Assembly (NCBI GenBank): GCA_965237485.1
Contig: CBDEFQ010000004.1
Coordinates: forward strand, 248,001 to 312,000
DNA from: JAAELZ01 sp965237485
GTDB taxonomy: Bacteria > Pseudomonadota > Gammaproteobacteria > Arenicellales > Poriferihabitantaceae
Direction: 5' to 3'
DNA length: 64,000 nucleotides
Position numbers and translations under genes: made by a program. Below are positions 9,064-17,602 of the stretch, piece after piece. The notes under the pieces are model-generated. The model had not been told where the DNA came from and ran no database searches. It saw only the letters and a program-made list of their open reading frames with translations. The stretch's first letter is position 1; each line of letters opens with the position of its first letter.

Positions 9064-9962
9064 TAGGCGATCACCTCAAAGTCCAAGCCATCAATCAAGG
9101 TGTTTATCCGCGAGCCGGTGTTGCGTTGCACCACGTCGGTGAGTTGCGTGTAAAGCACCGTTGTCTTGGGACATTCATGGCCCATCTCGCGCTGGATGGC
9201 GCGCAAGTGAACGCCTGACTCGACCAAGTGTGCGCCATAGCAGTGGCGAAAGGTGTGAATGGTAACGCGCTTATGAATGCCGCAACTTTTGACGATGACC
9301 TTAACCGATTTTTGCAAGCCGCCGCGGTCCATCGGTGCGCTGGCTGAGCGGCGAAGTTGGTTGGTTTTTCCCTGAGGAAATAGCCATTTAGGGTTACGAT
9401 GACTGGCCCAATAAGTGCGCAATAAATCGAGCGTTCGATCAGGCAAAAATACAAACCGATCTTTACGACCTTTGCCGCAACGTACATGCACTTTATGGCG
9501 AGCACTGTCGATGTCAGCAATGGTCAGGTTGAGCGCCTCGCTCAAGCGCAGCCCCATGCTGTACACGCACAAAAGATAAGTTTGGTAACGCGCTTCGCGT
9601 GTCTGGTTGATGACGCGGCCCACTTCCTCCGTCGACAGAATATCAGGCAGAGTTTGAACCCTAGGCGGTTTTACAATCTCTATCCACTGCCAAGATTTGT
9701 TGAGAATGTAGCGATAAAAGAATTGCAGGCCGTTACGGTCGAGTTTTACCGTAGACCAGGAATGGCTGTGCACCAGAGACAAGAAGTAGTCCCGTAATTG
9801 TTGTTGGCTGAGCTGGTCGGGACAACAATCAAAGAACGCCGACACTCGGCGCACAGCTCGCGAATAGCTATCTATAGTTGCGTCGGCTTTGCCTTGCAGG
9901 CGAAGTACGTTAATATGTTGTTGGTAAAGAGAGTCAAAACGAGTTTGATCTGATGAGTTCAT
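9063..9962 (-). CDS. IS91-associated tyrosine recombinase
   Basis: 299 residues, XerD-like. The N-terminal SAM-like domain (TIDSYSRAVRRVSAFF) precedes a catalytic domain with Arg in MGLRLSEALNL, His-x-x-Arg in HTFRHCYGAHL, a further His in REMGHECPKTT, and the nucleophilic Tyr in VLYTQLT. Recombinases of this type sit upstream of the transposase in a subset of IS91 elements. It is not an integron integrase: I see no integron-specific extra helix, and it is coupled to the transposase by overlapping TAATG codons. Confidence 0.88.
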   Translation of the reverse strand: MNSSDQTRFDSLYQQHINVLRLQGKADATIDSYSRAVRRVSAFFDCCPDQLSQQQLRDYFLSLVHSHSWSTVKLDRNGLQFFYRYILNKSWQWIEIVKPPRVQTLPDILSTEEVGRVINQTREARYQTYLLCVYSMGLRLSEALNLTIADIDSARHKVHVRCGKGRKDRFVFLPDRTLDLLRTYWASHRNPKWLFPQGKTNQLRRSASAPMDRGGLQKSVKVIVKSCGIHKRVTIHTFRHCYGAHLVESGVHLRAIQREMGHECPKTTVLYTQLTDVVQRNTGSRINTLIDGLDFEVIA

Positions 9963-10050
9963 TATTTATTCCTATAAAACACACACTCAACATTGAGGGT
10001 GATAGGAATAGTGTGCTCGTTGTTGGCTCTCTTTGCCGCTTAGCGGCTTC

Positions 10051-10131
10051 GTTCAACAAGCACATCAAAAATCGCTCCACTACGTTGCGCTGGACGTCGC
10101 TGACGCTCCGCCTTTTATGTGGGCGTTAGAG
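10051..10131 (+). other. attC site 2
   Basis: R'' box GTTCAAC (10051-10057, fits RYYYAAC) and R' box GTTAGAG (10125-10131). Complementary arms CACATCAAAA and TTTTATGTG surround an inner GC-rich stem. The R'' box is the exact reverse complement of GTTGAAC, the first bases of cassette 2 at the 7829 junction. That assigns everything from 7830 to 10125 to one cassette. Confidence 0.85.
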
Positions 10132-10137
10132 GGCAAC

Positions 10138-10590
10138 ATGATTAAAAAACTTATTCCAATAGTAGTTTGTATACTGCTCATCGGTAATGTGCCGCAATCA
10201 TATGCTCAAGCTGACTATCAAAAGGCACTCAGTCTTTACCAGCAAGTCATTACTGGAAAAAAGAAACTTGAGGATCTTAGTCCAGAACAGCAAAGAATGG
10301 ATGGTTATTGCTGTTCATCAATCACTTCCGCCTCTGATGAAAACATTGAAGGTTATGATTTCTCACTGAGAGATATAGAGAAAAAGTGCGAAGTCTATAA
10401 ATATTCTGACTCCTACGGCGATGTTGAGTGTCGTGGTTCATCGCTTCGAATTATAGAAAAGAAGTGCGAAGCATATTTTTCCGACTCGCAGACCGGTGAA
10501 CTTGAGTGCCGTGGCAGTAACTTCAAGGCTGTAGAAAGAAAATGCTCAGTAAGCATGTATAGTGAAAGTTATGGCGATATCGACTGCTAG
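10138..10590 (+). CDS. Cassette 3: secreted protein with three Cys-pair repeats
   Basis: 150 residues starting at the ATG 7 bases after the R' box; a longer TTG-started frame crosses the attC site and is rejected. A clear signal peptide ends at SYAQ. A helical segment follows (YQKALSLYQQVITGKKKLED), and then three tandem repeats of about 24 residues. Each repeat has an (I/V)E(K/R)KC start, an S-x-S/Y-G-(D/E) middle and a C-terminal D/E-x-C, giving two cysteines per repeat. The repeats suggest a periplasmic or surface disulfide-stabilised structure. I do not know the function. Confidence 0.75.
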   Translation: MIKKLIPIVVCILLIGNVPQSYAQADYQKALSLYQQVITGKKKLEDLSPEQQRMDGYCCSSITSASDENIEGYDFSLRDIEKKCEVYKYSDSYGDVECRGSSLRIIEKKCEAYFSDSQTGELECRGSNFKAVERKCSVSMYSESYGDIDC

Positions 10591-10595
10591 ACCGC

Positions 10596-10670
10596 CTCTA
10601 ACAAGTCAATCAACTTCGCGCCTTCGGCGCCGGACGCAGCAAAGCTGCGCCGGTTATTGAGGCGTTAGGC
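10596..10670 (+). other. attC site 3
   Basis: R'' box CTCTAAC (10596-10602) and R' box GTTAGGC (10664-10670) with nearly complementary arms (CAAGTCAATCAAC / GGTTATTGAGGC) and an inner hairpin GGCGC...GCGCC. The R'' box is the exact reverse complement of GTTAGAG at the start of cassette 3 (junction 10125/10126). The general form is that of a classic 59-base element. Confidence 0.92.
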
Positions 10671-10704
10671 CGTAATAAGCTCTCGTATAATTTACATACC
10701 GGAT

Positions 10705-11172
10705 ATGAAAATGCCGAAATTGATACTTGTCGTCACTGCACTGTCTATCGCAGTAGCGCAAGCTGCTGAATCTGAACTCAATAGAGGTCGGCTAGCCTGG
10801 TCTGCCTTTCAGTGTTCCGTGTTTGCAGAACTATCAGTGAACGCAGAAGAGCAAGAGCGCCTGTTTGTATTAGGGTACGAAACGAGTCAATCACTTCTAA
10901 ACGATAGCGAAACAATGAGTGCAGCGGAAGTGGAAAGAGAAAAAGAAACGATCCCAGTATTCATGCTGCTCGTATTGGGTGGTCCTAGTATTGATTTTAT
11001 CGTTGGGCGAATATTTTCAGCCGCACAAGAGCGTGCTTTCAATTCTGTTGTTAAAACAGATTCAAGCGGCCTAGTTCAGATAGATCCCAATAAATGGGCG
11101 GACGGTGAGTTGAAAAAGATCAGAGCCGAGAATAAATATAGGGAATCAAACTGTGCACTCTTGGGCATCTGA
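10705..11172 (+). CDS. Cassette 4: exported protein of unknown function
   Basis: 155 residues with a signal peptide (MKMPKLILVVTALSIAVAQA, cleavage after AQA). The mature region is mostly helical and acidic, has a hydrophobic stretch (PVFMLLVLGGPSIDFIVG) and two cysteines (FQCSVF and SNCALL). It fills the 574-bp cassette 10665-11238, in the forward orientation. No family is recognised; short exported proteins of this sort are common in integron cassettes. Confidence 0.75.
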   Translation: MKMPKLILVVTALSIAVAQAAESELNRGRLAWSAFQCSVFAELSVNAEEQERLFVLGYETSQSLLNDSETMSAAEVEREKETIPVFMLLVLGGPSIDFIVGRIFSAAQERAFNSVVKTDSSGLVQIDPNKWADGELKKIRAENKYRESNCALLGI

Positions 11173-11178
11173 ATTTCG

Positions 11179-11244
11179 GCCTAACAATGCGCTGTTGTCG
11201 GAATCACTCGCTGCGCTCGCTCTCTGCAAAGCGCGGCGTTAGGC
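11179..11244 (+). other. attC site 4
   Basis: R'' box GCCTAAC (11179-11185) and R' box GTTAGGC (11238-11244), perfectly complementary to each other, with arms AATGCGC/GCGCGGC and an inner stem around CTCGCTGCGCTCGC. R'' also matches the start of cassette 4 at 10664. Confidence 0.93.
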
Positions 11245-11263
11245 TTAAAGGAGAGTTCAAATG
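11239..11263 (+). other. Cassette 5 start, cut at its start codon
   Basis: After the G/TTAGGC junction the fifth cassette shows an AAGGAGA ribosome-binding site and an ATG at 11261-11263. The very next base is the first base of the IS256 right-end fragment. Only the start codon of the cassette gene survives. Confidence 0.7.
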
Positions 11264-11462
11264 GATTACGCAACATTGGGTATGGACTTTTTGTCTAGCA
11301 AGTTGACTCATTGTCGTTCCACACGATATATCGATGATTAGCATTAGCCCATTCGTCGTCAATTTCAATCAGAATGGCACTGACTAATCGTAACCAGGCC
11401 TCTCGGTTAGGAAAGACTCTGGCCAAGCGGGTTCGCCGCTTAAGTTCTTGTTGAACCGTCCA
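11264..11462 (-). mobile_element. IS256-family element, copy 2, right-end fragment
   Basis: This is the last 200 bp of the same element as at 5786-7173, in opposite orientation. The terminal repeat begins at GATTACG (11264) and about 54 C-terminal transposase codons follow (TVQQELKRRTRLARVFPN to IVWNDNEST). Identity with copy 1 stops at the GAACCGTCC near 11462, where another element starts. Confidence 0.85.
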
Positions 11463-11506
11463 AGAAAGGGGTCAGACCCCTTTAAAGCATCAGCGGTTAC
11501 TCTTAT

Positions 11507-12531
11507 GTGCAAGTGAAACGCCTGGCTGCCAGCTATCTCAAGCACGGTAGAATCCAGTGGCGACATCGTGCCACAAGGGGCTTTGCTAGACGCTATAGCA
11601 ATCAAGACATTAAGCTTCTAGCAGATATGGATGAACTCCACGGTACGTTATCAGGCCATGCCACTAGGAAACTCTGTGAGCGCGCCTTATTGTCTATGAG
11701 CAAACTGAGTATGCCAACCTGGCACCTATCCCGGTTTCTCATCTATACAATCTACGCCGGTCTAAACCCTACCAGAACCATCGCCGTCACTTTGAAAAGA
11801 CACATTCCAAGCCTTCTTCTATCGGCCAAAGACGTAAGCCACAGCCAGAAGGTCAACCTGGCTATAGCCGTGTAGATACAGTGCATCAGGGCGATAAGGA
11901 CAAGGTTAAAGGGGTCTATCATATCAACGCCGTTGATGAGATCACCCCGTTTGAAGTCGTGTCTTCTACACAGAAAATATCAGAGCCATTCTTGATGCCT
12001 ATTCTCACTCAAATGCTAGAGCAATTCCCCTTTGTGATTAAAGGCTTTCATGCCGATAATGGCAGTGAATACATTAACCAATCGGTGGTGCGATTGTTGA
12101 ATAAGCTATTAATCGAGTTAACCCAATCCAGGGCTAGACACCGTAACGACAATGCCTTAGTTGAGTGCAACAATGGGGCCATCGTGCGCAAGCATCTTGG
12201 CTTCATGCATATCCCGCAAAAATATGCGCCTGAGATTAATCAATTTGCCACCGACTTTCTTAACCCTTATTTGAATTATCACCGACCTTGTTTCTTCCCA
12301 CAGATCAGCACTAACAACAAAGGAAAACAAGTCAAAACCTATCCATATCGAAACATGATGACGCCTTATGAAAAACTCAAATCGTTGACCAATGCACAGT
12401 CATATCTTAAAACTCACATCTCGTTTACAATGCTTGACGATATCGTTTATCAGATGACTGATAATGAGGCAGCAAAACAACTCAATGAGGAAAAAACCAA
12501 ACTCTTTAAAAACATCTTTGAACAGAAATGA
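11507..12531 (+). pseudogene. rve/DDE integrase-core transposase, frameshifted
   Basis: The first frame begins at a GTG (VKRLAASYLKHGRIQWRH) and shifts near 11690; the correct continuation (YEQTEYANLAPIPVSHLYNL) links to the frame open from about 11700 to 12531. The second part has an integrase core with Asp in HINAVDE, Asp in HADNGSEY, and Glu in NALVECNNGAIVRKH. The family-typical HADNGSEYIN motif places it among rve-superfamily transposases. A 13-bp palindrome GGGGTCAGACCCC lies just upstream at 11469-11481, at the junction with the IS256 fragment. At least one frameshift makes it inactive. Confidence 0.8.
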
Positions 12532-12574
12532 CAATCAACTTCTCGGTATCATTCCTGTATTGGAATAGACTTTA

Positions 12575-13188
12575 CGCGGCCTACTGGAAGAGTATGGGCT
12601 GACCATGAGAACAGGCATCCATAATATCGTTAAAGAACTACCCTTATTACTTGAAGATGCCAAGAATGAACTAACACTTCTGGCGCGTTATGCTATGGCT
12701 AAATTATTGGACGAACATCATCGCTTAACTCATGAGATAGTAAGCTTTGATACACAACTTAAAGAGCTAGCTAATCAAAATGCCATAGTAATTAAATTAA
12801 TGCACTTACGAGGTATGGGCCTATTAGTGCTTTAGCTTTATTTACCAGTGTCGGCGATGCTTCTCAGTTTAAGAATGCGCGGCAGTTATCGGCGTGGTTA
12901 GGCCTAGTGCGTAAACAACAGGGTACTGGTGGAAAGGTACAGTTAGGCGGTATTACAAAGCGGGGCGACGTACAGCTACGGGTATTGCTTATTCACGGTG
13001 CTAGAGCTGTGCTTAATTGGTCTAGCAAACGGGGTGATGAACTTAGCCGATGGGCGCGACCGTTGGTTGAGCGACGCGGTAAACATAAGGCAGTGGTTGC
13101 GCTGGCCAATAAGGCTGCGCGCATGGTTTGGGTAGTACTCAATAAAGGCGTCAATGCGTTACCGCCACAATACCTGTCGGCAGCTTAA
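12575..13188 (+). pseudogene. IS110-family transposase, 5'-truncated and frameshifted
   Basis: Only the C-terminal half of an IS110 (IS1111-like) transposase is present. A coiled-coil-rich linker (12605-12835) ends in LRGMG, and a missing base near 12815 shifts the frame. The rest continues as ALALFTSVGDASQF, ARQLSAWLGLV, KVQLGGITKRGD and LLIHGARAVL, the Transposase_20 signature. The N-terminal DEDD catalytic domain is gone. Confidence 0.85.
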
Positions 13189-13613
13189 ATAAACATATCA
13201 TTATTAATTAAAAATCAAATACTAAAATTTAACCAACCTTCGATTGCTGGAAAGTAGTGCAAACCTGAAATGATCTAATCGAACTTAACTGTGACTGGAG
13301 GGGTCTGTGGCTTAACCATAGCCGGGTGTCTGTTTAGTCAGCTAGGTAGTGAGTCGTAATAAGGCCCGGTCAGCGTGTTCAGCTATGACCATTAATGGCC
13401 GGATATATGTCCGCAATTGTTCATCTCAGAATTTAAACCGCTTGACTGCAGGAGGTATTCATATATGTCCCCTGTTGCCTAAGCGCGCACCGTCAACTCA
13501 ATGTCTATCATGAAGCACTTGCCGATGGTGATAATGAGCATACTGCATTAATTAAGGTAGTAGATTGGCTGCGACAAGAAACATTGAATTTCAATTAGGG
13601 TAGGCGCTGCGTA
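13189..13613 (+). other. Non-coding debris downstream of the IS110 remnant
   Basis: This 425-bp stretch probably includes the IS110 right end (up to about 13470). From about 13465 to 13599 one frame is open and ends in AHRQLNVYHEALADGDNEHT...ETLNFN, which looks like the tail of a lost protein gene that I cannot identify. No complete gene is seen. Confidence 0.5.
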
Positions 13614-13621
13614 TTTTTACA

Positions 13622-15016
13622 AGAGTTATGCCTGAAAGTGGTGTATGGAGTAGTTGACTAAAAGCGGCGTATCGGGATGAGTTGAGTTTACAACAACTTA
13701 AACTTCCACAGACATACGCCACTATGAAACAGAATAAAATTATTTCCTTTGAAAAGCCAGAGCAAAGCATCGATCCGCTGCAAGAATTGATTCGCAATGG
13801 CGCCAGGCAACTCATTCAAACCGCGGTCGAGAGTGAGTTATCTGAACGGCTGTATCGCAATTGTGACAAAGTCTCAGATTCAGGACACGCTGGTGTCGTT
13901 CGTAACGGCTATTTGCCAGAACGTGAACTGCAAACCGGGATCGGCCCAGTCAAAGTACGTATCCCCAAGGTGCGCTCCCGCACTGGAGTACCGATCACCT
14001 TTCGGTCTGCTTTAGTGCCGCCGTATGTGCGTAAAACGAGAACACTGGAAGCGGCCTTGCCTTGGCTGTATCTCAAGGGTGTCAGCACTGGAGAAATGGG
14101 GGATGCACTGAGCGTGCTAGTGGGTCAATCAGCGACTGGGTTATCATCAGGCACAGTGAGTAAGCTCAAAGCAACGTGGTCTCAGGAGTACAAGGATTGG
14201 AATAGAGAAGGTTTAGATCGAGATCGATGGGTTTATCTATGGGCGGACGGGATACACAGCGGCCTGCGCGGCGATGAGGGCCGGCTCTGTGCCTTAGTTG
14301 TCATCGGAGTGAATGAGCGCGGTCACAAGAAATTACTGGCGATTGAAGACGGTGAGCGAGAGTCTACGCAGAGTTGGCGAGAGGGGTTGTTGGCACTCAA
14401 GGAGCGAGGCCTGAATCAACCAGAGCGGGGCATCGGTGATGGTGCTTTAGGCTTTTGGAATGCCCTGGAAGAAGTCTATCCTGGCACTAAACATCAACGG
14501 TGCTGGGTGCATAAAACGGCCAACGTGCTGAACAAGCTGCCTAAATCGGTGCAGCCCAAAGCAAAAGCAGCTCTGCATAACATTTGGCAGGAAGAAACCA
14601 AAGAAGCGGCGCAAAGCGCCTATCAATTATTCATTAAAACCTGTCAAGACAAGTATCCAAAAGCCACGCAGTGCTTGGAAAAAGATCGCGAAGAGTTAAT
14701 GACGTTCTACTCGTTCCCTGCCAAGCACTGGATGAGCATAGGTACTACGAATCCAATTGAATCAACATTCGCGACTATCCGACACCGTACCAAACGATGC
14801 AAGGGATGTCTTAGCCGTGATGGCATGTTAAGTATGATGTTCAAGCTGGGTCAGTGCGCAGAGAAAAAGTGGAACCGAATACGCGGGTTCGCCTATCTAG
14901 CAAAAGTGATTCAAGGGGTTCCATTTAAAGATGGAATAGAGCAAACTAATGACTACTCAGATCAAACCGAGGCCGCTTGAAGAAAATGCCTCATACACCA
15001 GATTCGGGCATAACTC
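13622..15016 (+). mobile_element. IS256-family element, second type, apparently intact
   Basis: Inverted ends share AGAGTTATGCC(T/C)GAA..TGGTGTATG (left from 13622, right ending at 15016-15017). The left flank TTTTTACA (13614-13621) recurs directly after the right end, a 7-8 bp target duplication. The element differs clearly from the decayed IS256 copies at 5.8 and 11.3 kb. Its target is the outer terminus of the adjacent IS21 element. Confidence 0.82.
13724..14980 (+). CDS. IS256-family transposase
   Basis: 418 residues from the ATG at 13724; an upstream TTG at 13682 is possible but unnecessary. The mutator-type DDE residues are visible: Asp in WADGIHSGLRGD, Asp in IGDGALGFWNAL, and Glu in TNPIESTFATIRHRT. 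A CWVHKTANVLNKLP segment matches the family's C/H-rich motif between the second Asp and the Glu. It is full length with no frameshift, so this is one of the few elements here that could still transpose. Confidence 0.93.
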   Translation: MKQNKIISFEKPEQSIDPLQELIRNGARQLIQTAVESELSERLYRNCDKVSDSGHAGVVRNGYLPERELQTGIGPVKVRIPKVRSRTGVPITFRSALVPPYVRKTRTLEAALPWLYLKGVSTGEMGDALSVLVGQSATGLSSGTVSKLKATWSQEYKDWNREGLDRDRWVYLWADGIHSGLRGDEGRLCALVVIGVNERGHKKLLAIEDGERESTQSWREGLLALKERGLNQPERGIGDGALGFWNALEEVYPGTKHQRCWVHKTANVLNKLPKSVQPKAKAALHNIWQEETKEAAQSAYQLFIKTCQDKYPKATQCLEKDREELMTFYSFPAKHWMSIGTTNPIESTFATIRHRTKRCKGCLSRDGMLSMMFKLGQCAEKKWNRIRGFAYLAKVIQGVPFKDGIEQTNDYSDQTEAA

Positions 15017-15103
15017 TTTTTACAACCGTGGCCACCGAATTTTACGAAGCGTGGCCACTTGCACCAAGCCTTCAAACGGTCAAGTGATTTTAACGTAAAG
15101 TGG

Positions 15104-15849
15104 CTACACTTTGCTCTGTTGTGACTGGATTTTTCTCATCGATTCCCCCTCTAATTGTATTTTGTGCGCGTTGTGTAATAAGCGATCCAGAATCGCATCA
15201 GCCAAAGTGGCTTCACCAATCGCATCATGCCAATGTTGTGTGGGCAATTGACTGGTGATTAAGGTGGCGCCATTACCGTGGCGATCTTCTATTATTTCTA
15301 ATCGGTCATTACGGTTTTGCTGAGTCAGTGTATCCAAGCCCCAGTCATCGATAATCAATAGTTTGATTTTTGCTATTTGTGCCAGTAGCTTGGTGTAACT
15401 GCCATCACCATGGCTCAAGGTCATTGCTTCAAATAAGCGGCTAGCACGAATATATTTTGTGCTAATGCCGTGCTCACAAGCCGCTTGTCCTAACACACAG
15501 GCCAAGAAGGTTTTGCCGGTGCCTGTAGGGCCTTGGATGATGACATTGCGGCTTTTGTTTACCCCGTCTAGGGCAGTAACTGCGCTACCGTGTCTTTGTG
15601 TAAACCTCGTCTAGTTCGGTAATCGATGTCGTCTGCTTGGGCACGATATCGTAACTTCGCTTGCTTGAGTAAACGCGTGACTTTGCGGTTATCCCGCACG
15701 GTGGCCTCGTGGTTTACGAGCAAACTGAGTCGTTCGATAAAGCCCAGCTCATCATAAGTGTTAGGTGGGTCGAACTGATAGCACAGTTGCTCGGCCATGC
15801 CCGTTAGGCGTAATTCATTCAGTTGGGTAAGGGTTTGTTGTGGAGTCAT
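15104..15849 (-). pseudogene. istB: IstB ATPase helper, frameshifted
   Basis: The start MTPQQTLTQLNELRLTGMAE at 15849 opens a frame that runs to about 15568. The Walker A motif (GPTGTGKT, near 15515) and the rest lie in another frame to 15104, with Walker B in LLIIDDWG. A single-base change near 15560-15575 separates the two. IstB is the AAA+ ATPase that helps IS21 target selection. Upstream open sequence to 16044 is the tail of istA in another frame. Confidence 0.87.
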
Positions 15850-15886
15850 AGTATTTTCCTGTTGGTTATAGATGAAATGGTTTGGG

Positions 15887-17602
15887 TTAATGGTAGTAAT
15901 CGGCTCCGCGCACATTGGCATGGGTGCTTGGCAAAGTCTGTTGCTTATCGGGTTCGGTAGGTAGCTTGTCGAGACGGGTTTGTAGTATTGATGCAAGGTG
16001 TTTGTAATGCAGGCCGCCAATCTTCTCTGCGCGTAAACAGGCATTCTCTAAACGCGTCTTGCCGTATTTCTTGGCAAGGTTAAGAATGCCCAAACAAGCA
16101 CGAGAACCATGTTCTGGATGGGGGCGATTTTCTAATTGATAACGCACCACGCGCTCTGTCGCCGCACCGACCTGACTTGCCCAATTAAGAAACCGGTCAG
16201 GCGTCCACTCTTGGTGTTTAGCATGAGCTTTAGGCATGTGAGCGACATGGGTTGTGTGTCCGCCTTGGCCCATTGCTCGCGGATGTTGCGCGACACCCTT
16301 GCCTTGGTAGAACACATCAATACAGTGCTCGCCCACGTGTAACATTACTGCCTCGCCGCGCAATTGATAGGGAACCGAGTAATGATGTCCATCATAGCTA
16401 ACGTGATAATCGATGTGCGCCCGTGCTTTTACTACATGGCGATAGCTATAAGGCGTGCCAGGCAATGATTTAAGAGCAGGCTTATCAATTGATTCAAACT
16501 GTGAGCGGCGAGAACCCGGGCGTTGTTTAAACCTAGATAAATCAGTTAAAACACGAAAGTCCATGCAAGCTCTTGATGCACCTAGCAAAATCAAAAAAAA
16601 CCTTATCACCAATAAGGTGACCGCGACTTTTTTGATTTCACTATGCACTTCAATTGCTTACATGTCTTTTCCGCGTTTAACTGATTTATCTAGGTTAAAG
16701 GGGCGATTGTTTAGATCATCTAGCAATCCTCGAATAGCTTGATTAGCCTCATCCAAACTAAACAATTGCAGCTTGCGCAGCCGCATCATGATCCAGCGTT
16801 CGACAATCTGTACGCCCACCTCGGCTTTAGATTTATCCTTAGGCTTATAAGGTCTGGCAGGCATCACCGCCACACCGTAATAGGCGGCTAATTGTGCATA
16901 GCTGGGGTTGAGTTCGGGGTCATAACGACCGGCTTTAGAAACAGCACTCTTGAGGTTATCGGGCACCACTGTTTGAGTAACACCGCCATAAAATTCAAAG
17001 GCGCGAACGTGTGAGCCTATCCAGTCAGGCAAGCTCTGTGTCCATGTGGCCTCGGCGTAGGTATAGGAACTGACTCCGAGCACTGAAACGAATACTTGGG
17101 CAGGGCGTGCTTCACCCGTACGGGCATCAATAATACCTAAGGTTAAACCAGCATAATCAACAAACAGTTTATCTCCAGCAATATGAGTCTGGCGCATCGA
17201 GATTCTTTGCTTCTTGCGCCACTGACCGAACAACACCGTGAAGCGAGAATAGCTGTAATGGTTGACTGGATGATGCTCGGCGTATTCTTCCCACAGTAAT
17301 TGGCGAGTCATCCCTTTACGAGACCGTTCAACTGATATTTGTGCAAAGTCTGGCTCACACAATAAAGCAGTGGCAGGGCCTCTGCATTTGGGCGGCTTTA
17401 ATATCGCCTGCAGCTGTTGTTCATCCATGCCTGCTGGCAGGGGCCAGCTTAATTGGGCATTTGTTGCTCTGACGAGATATTTGGATACGGCGCTGCGTGA
17501 CAGGTTTAAGCCGAGCGCGATTTTACGGGAGGATAGTTGCGCCTCATAGTGCAAGCGCAGAATGTCTTTGAGTTTTAACATAGTGACCTTCTTGGGTTTC
17601 AT
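15887..17602 (-). pseudogene. istA: IstA transposase split by a MITE
   Basis: The N-terminal half (from ATG 17602) has the HTH (SSRKIALGLNLSRSAVSKYL) and the rve core with Asp in FVDYAGLTL, Asp in VVPDNLKSAV and Glu in KSKAEVGVQIVERW. After LLDDLNNRPF the frame enters the MITE at 16694 and stops in it. The C-terminal half resumes at KQRPGSRRSQFESIDKPALK after the MITE and continues to 15887. The MITE itself supplies a GTG-started frame that fuses to the C-terminal half. Confidence 0.88.
16532..16694. mobile_element. MITE-1 copy A (163 bp), in istA
   Basis: Terminal inverted repeats CCTAGATAAATCAGTTAAA, imperfectly extended to about 35 bp, flank a central cruciform: AAATCAAAAAA pairs with TTTTTTGATTT around ACCTTAT/ATAAGGT. 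The insertion is bounded by the 5-bp duplication TTAAA (16527-16531 and 16695-16699). Removing the element and one duplication restores the istA frame. Confidence 0.93.

Larger units (their letters stand above)
7836..10050 (-). mobile_element. IS91-like element inside cassette 2
   Basis: Two overlapping minus-strand genes, a tyrosine recombinase followed by an IS91-type HUH transposase, form the known two-gene IS91 layout. They fill the whole cassette between attC 1 and attC 2. The low-coordinate side has a hairpin (GGCGAGT/ACTCGCC near 7922-7944). The flanks are GTTGAACAAGC on one side and GTTCAACAAGC on the other; IS91-group elements favour GAAC/CAAG-type targets. The exact ends were not resolved, so these coordinates mark the maximum extent. 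Whether an original cassette gene was replaced or the element is the cargo cannot be told. Confidence 0.65.

Noticed and set aside
10033..10137. Upstream extension of the cassette 3 gene from a TTG
   Set aside because: It translates through attC site 2; the ATG at 10138 directly before a signal peptide is clearly the start.
11469..11481. GGGGTCAGACCCC palindrome as an operator
   Set aside because: It sits at the junction of two broken elements and similar sequences commonly border transposase genes; a regulatory role has no support.
16532..16694. MITE frame as an independent small membrane protein gene
   Set aside because: In each copy the frame lacks its own stop and runs into different flanking DNA; no ribosome-binding site is visible.
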